From the NCBI RefSeq assembly GCF_003024235.1, contig NZ_KZ679086.1:124001-188000 (forward strand): a stretch of 64,000 nucleotides of DNA, written 5' to 3'. The position numbers were made by a program, and so were the translations under genes. Of this stretch, positions 55,600-64,000 are shown piece after piece. This DNA comes from Arenimonas caeni. GTDB lineage: Bacteria; Pseudomonadota; Gammaproteobacteria; Xanthomonadales; Xanthomonadaceae. The notes below the pieces were generated by a model. It searched no databases, had not been told where the DNA came from, and was given only the letters and a program-made list of their open reading frames with translations. Position 1 is the first letter of the stretch. Each line of letters starts with the position of its first letter.

Positions 55600-55634
55600 T
55601 ACTCCGCACCTCCCCCGTACCAAGGAGCAAGACC

Positions 55635-55838
55635 ATGAACCTCGACCGTGCCGTGATGGCCTTCGCCGGCGTGATGATCCTCATCTCCGTCGCCCTCGTT
55701 TATTTCGTTTCGCCGCTGTGGCTGATCTTCACCGCCTTCATCGGCCTGAACATGCTGCAGGCGTCCTTCACCGGCTTCTGCCCGGCGGCGATGATCTTCC
55801 GCAAGCTCGGCTTCAACGCCGGCTGCGCCTTCAAGTGA
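55635..55838 (+). CDS. Small DUF2892 inner-membrane protein (YgaP-type membrane domain)
   Basis: 67 residues with two membrane helices (about 7-27 and 29-47). The C-terminal part FTGFCPAAMIFRKLGFNAGC has the cysteine pattern of DUF2892 proteins such as the membrane domain of the rhodanese YgaP. Such proteins often travel with sulfur-oxidation genes. AAGGAG lies 7 nt before ATG 55635. Position after SQR and before the RND adaptor suggests a role at the membrane in sulfane-sulfur handling, unproven. Confidence 0.88.
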   Translation: MNLDRAVMAFAGVMILISVALVYFVSPLWLIFTAFIGLNMLQASFTGFCPAAMIFRKLGFNAGCAFK

Positions 55839-55847
55839 GGTAGGACG

Positions 55848-56910
55848 ATGCCCGGGACCCGCCTTCTCGCCTCCGCGACGCTCGCCGCCCTGCTGCTGGC
55901 GGCATGTGGCGGCGAACCCGCCGTCACCGCCCCGGCGCCCGCGGTGGGCTTCGAGACGATCACGGTCGCCCCGCGCACTTCGGCGCGCGAACGCAGCTGG
56001 GATGGCGTGGTCGAGGCCGTCAACCAGGCCACGCTGTCGGCGCAGACGCGCGGCCGCGTGGTCGAGCTGCCCTTCGACGTGAACGACTACGTCGAGGCAG
56101 GGCAGGTGGTGGTGCGCTTCACCGACGTCGAGCAGGTGTCGGCGCAGCGCCGCGCCTCGGCGGCGCTCAACGCCGCCCAGGCCGACTACACCGAAGCCGA
56201 GGCCGCGTTCCGCCGCACCGAGGAGTTGGTGGCCAAACAGCTGCTGGCGCGCGCCGCGCTCGACCAGGCCCGCGCCCGCCGCGATGCAACCCGCGCCGCG
56301 CTCGAGGCCGCCCGCGCCGGCGTCAGCGAGGCCGGCGAGCAGGTGGACTACACGGTCATCCGCGCGCCGTACTCGGGCATCCTCACCGCCCGCCACGTCG
56401 AGGTCGGCGAAGCGGTGCAGCCCGGCCAGCCGCTGGTGTCCGGACTGTCGCTGCAACAGCTGCGCGTGAACGTCGAGGTACCGCAGAGCGACGTCGCCGC
56501 CCTGCGCGAGCACGGCAGCGCCACCGTGGTGCTGCCGGGTGGCGGCCGCGTCGAGGCGGCGCAGCTGGTCGTGTTCCCGTATGCCGATCCCGGCACGCAC
56601 AGCTTCAAGGTGCGGGTCGAATTGCCCGAAGTGGAAACCGGCCTGCAGCCGGGCATGACCGTCAAGGTCGCCTTCAAGACCGGCGAGGCCCGCCATCTCT
56701 GGGTGCCCGCCACCGCGCTCGTCACCCGGAGCGAAGTGACCGCCGTCTACGTCGTCGCCGATGACAATCGCGTCGCGCTGCGCCAGGTGCGCCTGGGCCA
56801 CCGTCGCGAGGGCGAGGTGGAAGTGCTGGCCGGCCTGGCCGAAGGCGAGCGCATCGCCGCCAACCCGCTCGATGCGCTGGCCTACCTGGCCGCCGCCCGG
56901 GAGGCGGGCA

Positions 56911-56918
<8 letters not shown>
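55848..56918 (+). CDS. RND efflux periplasmic adaptor lipoprotein
   Basis: 356 residues. The lipobox LLAAC places a lipidated Cys at 20. The usual membrane-fusion-protein order follows: beta-barrel start, lipoyl half (RGRVVELPFDVNDYVEAGQVV, in part), helical hairpin (about 90-155), second lipoyl half (YTVIRAPYSGIL), barrel (about 200-280) and membrane-proximal domain. It should bridge the RND pump to an outer-membrane channel, which is not encoded here. It starts 9 nt after the DUF2892 gene and overlaps the pump gene by 8 nt. Confidence 0.92.
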
Positions 56919-60143
<3,225 letters not shown>

Positions 60144-60147
<4 letters not shown>

Positions 60148-60797
60148 ACCCGGTCCGACGCTTGCCGCAGTTGCTCGCGATGGCCCTGCTCGCCGGCTGC
60201 GCGGCGCCTTCGGGCGAGGCTGCGCCGGACGCCCCGCAGGCAGCGGCCGTGGTTGAGGCGCCGGTGCCGGCGCCGCCCGCTGACGGGCAGGCCCGCGCCC
60301 AGGTCGCGATGAAGGAATTCGGCGACACGCTGCGCACCGAATTGCGCGCGGCCATGAGCCGCGACGGCGCGCCCGGTGCGGTCGGCTTCTGCCGCGTGCA
60401 GGCGCCGCTGATCGCCGAGCAGGTGATGGCCCGCCACGGCGTGCGACTGGGCCGCGTTGCCGTGCCCGGCCGTAACCGCAACCCGGCCAATGCGCCGTCC
60501 GGCTGGCAGGGCGAGGTGCTGGCCGGCTTCCAGCAGGCGGTCGCCGACGGCGGCGCGCCCGAGGCGCAGGTCGCGGTCATCCGCGACGGCCTGCCCGAGG
60601 GTGTGTCGCTGCGCCTGGCGCGCGGCATCCGCGTCGAGGCCGCCTGCCTGATGTGCCACGGCGACAACATCGCCCCGCCCATCGCCGAGCGCCTGGCCGC
60701 GCTCTACCCCGAGGATGGCGCCACCGGCTTCCTCGAGGGCGACCTGCGCGGCCTGGTCTGGGTCGAGGTCCCCACCGCCACGGAGCCCCTGCCATGA
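60144..60797 (+). CDS. c-type heme lipoprotein, DUF3365-like
   Basis: 217 residues. The lipoprotein signal ends in LLAGC (Cys19). After a Pro/Ala linker comes a domain like Tll0287/DUF3365, with a single heme-attachment motif CLMCH at residues 168-172 near its C-terminus, preceded by RGIRVEAA. Such domains sense or transfer electrons in the periplasm. It overlaps the RND pump gene and the thioredoxin gene by 4 nt on each side, so it is made with them. One more Cys (83) lies in VGFCRVQAP, a possible redox partner. Its role in the group is unknown. Confidence 0.85.
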
Positions 60798-61234
60798 GCG
60801 ACCCGATCGTACTGGCCTGCCCGCACTGCCACGGCATGAACCGCGTGCCGGCGACGCGACTGGAGGAAGGCCCTGTCTGCGGCCACTGCCGCGAGCGCCT
60901 GTTCACCGGCCGCCCGATGGACCTGGGAGTGGACGACTTCGGCATCCACGCCGACCGAAGCGAACTGCCGCTGCTGGTGGACTTCTGGGCCTCGTGGTGC
61001 GGCCCCTGCCAGATGATGGCACCGCACTTCGGCAAGGCCGCCGGCCTGCTCGAGCCGAAAGTGCGCCTGGCCAAGGTCGACACCCAGGCCCAGCCGACCC
61101 TGGCCCAGCGCCACGGCATCCGATCCATCCCGACGCTCGTGCTGTTCCGCCAGGGCCGCGAGCTCGCGCGCCAGGCCGGCGCCATGGACGCCAACAACAT
61201 CGTGCGCTGGACCCGCCAGCACCTGGGCGAATGA
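60794..61234 (+). CDS. trxC: Thioredoxin 2 (zinc-ribbon thioredoxin)
   Basis: 146 residues. An N-terminal zinc ribbon has Cys9/Cys12 and Cys29/Cys32, as in E. coli TrxC. The thioredoxin domain has WCGPC at 68-72 and the cis-proline in SIPTL. It is cytoplasmic (no signal peptide) and reduces protein disulfides. Cotranscription with SQR and RND genes suggests reduction of protein persulfides or disulfides that form under sulfide stress. The start overlaps the heme lipoprotein gene by 4 nt. Confidence 0.95.
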   Translation: MSDPIVLACPHCHGMNRVPATRLEEGPVCGHCRERLFTGRPMDLGVDDFGIHADRSELPLLVDFWASWCGPCQMMAPHFGKAAGLLEPKVRLAKVDTQAQPTLAQRHGIRSIPTLVLFRQGRELARQAGAMDANNIVRWTRQHLGE

Positions 61235-61256
61235 CGCCCCGACCCGAGGAAACACC

Positions 61257-61616
61257 GTGAGCCAGTCCTACCCCGACCTGATCGACGACCTCAACGCCGC
61301 CATCGCCCGCCTGCGCACCGGCGCGCCGGGCCCGATGAAGGCCTTCAGCGGCCTGGCCCGCGAGGCGCTCGCGCCGGGCCAGCTCGACGTCAAGACCAAG
61401 GAGCTGCTGGCGATCGGCATCGCCATCGCCACCCGCTGCGACGGCTGCATCGGCTTCCACGTCAAGGCCGCCATCCGCGCGGGCGCCAGCCGCGAGGAAG
61501 TGCTCGAGACCGTGTCGATGGCCATCTACATGGGCGCCGGCCCTTCGATGATCTACGCCGCCGAGACCCTGCGCGCCTTCGACGAACTGGCGCCGGCCGC
61601 CGGCGACGCCGGCTGA
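61257..61616 (+). CDS. AhpD-like carboxymuconolactone decarboxylase family protein
   Basis: 119 residues. The helical AhpD/CMD core holds the redox motif CDGCIGFH (Cys61, Cys64, His68) with Glu49 upstream, the ExxxxxCxxCxxxH-type arrangement of peroxidase-like members. Many such proteins handle peroxides or act as thiol reductases. The GTG start at 61257 has GAGGAA 5-6 nt upstream. It is probably the last gene of the sulfide-linked group; the next gene is convergent, 3 nt away. Confidence 0.9.
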   Translation: MSQSYPDLIDDLNAAIARLRTGAPGPMKAFSGLAREALAPGQLDVKTKELLAIGIAIATRCDGCIGFHVKAAIRAGASREEVLETVSMAIYMGAGPSMIYAAETLRAFDELAPAAGDAG

Positions 61617-61619
61617 GCC

Positions 61620-63665
61620 TCAGCCGCCCGGTGTCCACTCCCAGGCCAGGAACACGCCACGGCCCGGCTCGTTGACCTGCACCGGATCCGGGTTGAAGGG
61701 ATCGAGGTTGGCGCGGTTGAGGTGCTCGGCGTAGGTGCGGTCGGACACATTCTTCAGGTCCAGGCGCAGGCGGTGCGCGCCGAAGGACTTGCTCCAGCCC
61801 AGGTCCAGCACGCCGAAGCCCGGCGTGCGGCGGGCGTCGAGGCCGCTGCCGGTCAGCACGCTGTCGTCCACGCGGTCCTGGCGGGCCGCGCCGCGCAGGC
61901 GCGCCGTCCATTCGCCCGTGCGCGTCTCCCAGGCCAGGGCGAGGGCGCCGTTGAGCGGCGGCATCTGTGCCAGCGGGCGGTCGTCGCTGCGGTTCTGGCC
62001 GCGCACCCAGGCCAGCTCGGTTTCCAGCGCCAGCGACTCGGTCAACTGCCAGCGCGCTTCGAGTTCGAGGCCATGCAGGCTGGCATCCACGTTGCGGTAC
62101 ACCGACGCGCCGTCGGCGAGCAGCACGCCGTCCTGTCCGCGGGCGCGGTCGCGCAGGATGTAGTCGCCCACGCGGTCCACGAAGGCCACGGCGCTGGCCG
62201 TGGCGCGCTCGCCTTCCCAGGCCAGGCCGAGGTCGAGCTGCGAATGTTTTTCCAGTGCCAGGCCCGGGTTGCCGATCCAGCGGCCCGAGGGTATCGCGGC
62301 CGGCGCGGCCAGGTAGCGCTCGGTGGCGTCGGCGGCGCGCACGGTGCGGCTGATGCCGGCGAAGGCGGTGAGGCCGTCGCTGACTTCCCGTTCGAAGCGC
62401 AGCAGGCCCGAGACGCCAGTGTCGTCCCAGCGTCCTTCGGTGCTGCCGTAGTACATGGCGTAGAAGGCAGACGGCGCCATCGCCATCGGCGAGGGGCGCA
62501 CGTCGGCGCGGCGGGCTTCGGCGCGGAAGCGGTCGACGCGCAGGCCGGCGGTGAGCGTGCCTTCGCCCAAGGGGCGGCTGCCTTCGCCGTACAGGCCGGC
62601 CTGGTCCAGGCGCGCGTCGGGCCACAGGAAGGCGTTGACCATGGTGAGCATGGCCGGGCCCGGTCCGGCAAAGCGCGTGGCCTGGCGGCGATTCGCGCTC
62701 AGGTCGAGGCCGGCGCTGAGAGACCAGGCGCCCGCCGTGGTTTCGAAACGCAGGTCGCCGCCCTGGGTGTCCGATTCCGCCGGCGTGCGCATCGCCATCG
62801 CCGGCTGCGGGCGCAGGCTGAAGTTGTCCATCACGTGGTCCACCTCGTTGCGCCAGGCGCGCACCGAGAGTTCGCCACCGGCCAGGTCGCGTTGCCAGGC
62901 GAGGCGCGCGCCGGTCATGCGGTCGAGCGGCGCGTCCATGCCGGCACCGGCGAAGCGCCCGTCCAGGGTTTCAGCGCGTTCGACGCCGATCTCGAGCACG
63001 CCGGCGTCCCCGAAGTCATGTCCGGCCATCGCGTGCAGGGAACGGCGGCGGAAGCCGCTGCGCACGGCCTCGCCGTCGCCGTCCACGTAGTCGCCGTATT
63101 CGGCGGCGTTGGCGTCGAGGCGGAGCGCAGCACGTTCGCCGCGCCACAGCAGCTGGGAATCGGCGCGCCAGTCCAGGCCGTTGTCGCCGGCGCCGGCGCC
63201 CGCGCGGACCGAGCCGCCGGCGTCCGCCGTCCAAGGCAGTCCACGCTCCACCAGGATCGTGCCGCCGGTACCGCCGGCGCCGTACGCCAGGCTCTGCACG
63301 CCCTTCACCACGGTCACGCGATCCACCGCGGCGGCGACGGTGAACGCGCTGGGCGGATCCATGCGGTTCGGGCAGGCGCCCACCACCAGGCCGCCGTCGG
63401 TGCGGACGTTGAGCTGGCCCTGCGACTGGCCGCGGATCACAGGCTCCAGGCCGTGGCCGCCCATGCGGCCCGCGGACACGCCGTTCACCGCGCGCAGCAG
63501 TTCGGCCAGGTCACCGGGCGCGGACTCGCGCAGGTCCTGTCCGCGCACGGTCTCTGTGGCGGCGTCGGGCGTGGCGCGGCCGATCACTTCGACCTGGGGC
63601 AGGGTGGCGGGGCTGGCGGCCGTTGCGGTGGAGGCGAGGGCGGCGGCGATGGCGATCGAAAGCAT
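61620..63665 (-). CDS. TonB-dependent copper receptor (OprC/NosA-like)
   Basis: 681 residues. A signal peptide is followed by a plug domain (about 35-150) and a 22-strand barrel. The plug holds VVGACPNRMDPP, in which Cys98 and Met102 form the CxxxM copper site of Pseudomonas OprC. The ATG at 63665 is chosen for GGAG 6 nt upstream; a GTG two codons earlier is possible. It should import copper across the outer membrane. Placement convergent to the sulfide group may be a coincidence, though sulfide binds copper strongly. Confidence 0.9.
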   Translation of the reverse strand: MLSIAIAAALASTATAASPATLPQVEVIGRATPDAATETVRGQDLRESAPGDLAELLRAVNGVSAGRMGGHGLEPVIRGQSQGQLNVRTDGGLVVGACPNRMDPPSAFTVAAAVDRVTVVKGVQSLAYGAGGTGGTILVERGLPWTADAGGSVRAGAGAGDNGLDWRADSQLLWRGERAALRLDANAAEYGDYVDGDGEAVRSGFRRRSLHAMAGHDFGDAGVLEIGVERAETLDGRFAGAGMDAPLDRMTGARLAWQRDLAGGELSVRAWRNEVDHVMDNFSLRPQPAMAMRTPAESDTQGGDLRFETTAGAWSLSAGLDLSANRRQATRFAGPGPAMLTMVNAFLWPDARLDQAGLYGEGSRPLGEGTLTAGLRVDRFRAEARRADVRPSPMAMAPSAFYAMYYGSTEGRWDDTGVSGLLRFEREVSDGLTAFAGISRTVRAADATERYLAAPAAIPSGRWIGNPGLALEKHSQLDLGLAWEGERATASAVAFVDRVGDYILRDRARGQDGVLLADGASVYRNVDASLHGLELEARWQLTESLALETELAWVRGQNRSDDRPLAQMPPLNGALALAWETRTGEWTARLRGAARQDRVDDSVLTGSGLDARRTPGFGVLDLGWSKSFGAHRLRLDLKNVSDRTYAEHLNRANLDPFNPDPVQVNEPGRGVFLAWEWTPGG

Positions 63666-63744
63666 GGGCACTCCGTTGCGGGTCGGGGCGACGCCGGGCG
63701 GTGGCTGGGCGACAATGGCCGCCGGCAGCGATCGGGAGGACGGC

Positions 63745-64000
63745 GTGGCGTCGGGCGCGAAGCTTAGTCAGTCGCGGGTGGGCGGCGGGAGCGACAAGAT
63801 GTCGCACCCGTCGGCGCTGGCCAGCCTGGTGCGGCTGCGCTGGCTGTCGATCGCCGGCCAGGCGCTGGCCATCGTGCTGGTGCCGCGGCTGCTTCCCCTG
63901 CACCTGCCCTGGCTGCCCATGGCCGCAGGCGTGGCCGTACTGCTGGCCTTCAACGCCTGGGCGGTCCGGGCCGCGCGCCGTGGCCCGGGAACGCCGACCG
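63745..64000 (+). CDS. Sensor histidine kinase, N-terminus (RegB/PrrB-like, partial)
   Basis: Only the first 85 codons are present. A GTG start at 63745 has GGGAGG 5 nt upstream; ATG 63799 is an alternative. The sequence LVRLRWLSIAGQALAIVLVPRL, quoted in part as LVRLRWLSIAGQ, and a second hydrophobic segment match the membrane part of RegB/PrrB/ActS-type redox-sensing kinases. The catalytic domains lie outside the window. It is divergent from the copper receptor with 79 nt between. Confidence 0.7.
   Translation, partial: MASGAKLSQSRVGGGSDKMSHPSALASLVRLRWLSIAGQALAIVLVPRLLPLHLPWLPMAAGVAVLLAFNAWAVRAARRGPGTPT

Overview
The window is about 64 kb of very GC-rich chromosome, packed with core genes and carrying no phage, insertion sequence, CRISPR array or rRNA/tRNA gene that I can see. 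The gene set suggests a gammaproteobacterium of the Lysobacterales (Xanthomonadales): a fused CysN/CysC, a short H-NS/XrvA-type protein, the yicC-gmk-rpoZ-spoT-ridA-recG string, mrcA divergent from pilMNOPQ, and a DUF1631/PilZ pair. The assignment comes from gene content and order, not from a phylogeny.

Layout. 1-1932: sulfate activation (end of cysD, cysNC). 1946-5862: an ATP-grasp ligase coupled to ETF-ubiquinone oxidoreductase, and an amidase-family protein that has lost its catalytic triad. 5863-11400: alkB, an Mla/Pqi-type lipid-transport operon (permease, ATPase, MCE protein, lipoprotein) and a ThrE-type exporter, with two copies of a decamer-based palindromic repeat. 11408-19857: H-NS-like protein, proS, small periplasmic protein, pssA, a small holD-like gene, rimI, valS, pepQ. 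19927-26476: a c-di-GMP group (CHASE-PAS-GGDEF-EAL protein, PilZ protein, DUF1631 protein) plus apbE. 26581-31213: btuB under a cobalamin riboswitch, then hemW-rdgB-rph. 31280-38982: yicC-gmk, rpoZ, spoT, ridA, recG, nucleoside hydrolase. 39064-43943: L31 type B, citrate synthase, an unknown protein and penicillin-binding protein 1A. 44197-50387: the type IV pilus alignment operon pilMNOPQ followed by a cNMP-binding/EAL protein. 50438-53833: DAACS-family symporter and transketolase.

The most distinctive region is 53886-61616. A BigR/SqrR-type ArsR repressor with both persulfide-sensing cysteines is divergent from a gene for sulfide:quinone oxidoreductase. That is followed on the same strand by a DUF2892 membrane protein, an RND adaptor and pump, a c-heme DUF3365-like lipoprotein, a zinc-ribbon thioredoxin and an AhpD-like protein, several with overlapping ends. 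The divergent control region holds a perfect 8-bp inverted repeat lying across both predicted promoters. This looks like a reactive-sulfur response unit with an unusual efflux and thiol-redox cargo. An OprC-type copper receptor and the start of a RegB/PrrB-like histidine kinase close the window.

Control features seen directly include a B12 riboswitch with a possible ribosome-site-sequestering stem, several intrinsic terminators, a long hairpin in the leader of the H-NS-like gene, and three genes (pssA, spoT, nucleoside hydrolase) whose -10 boxes sit exactly 6 nt before ATG, which suggests leaderless transcripts.
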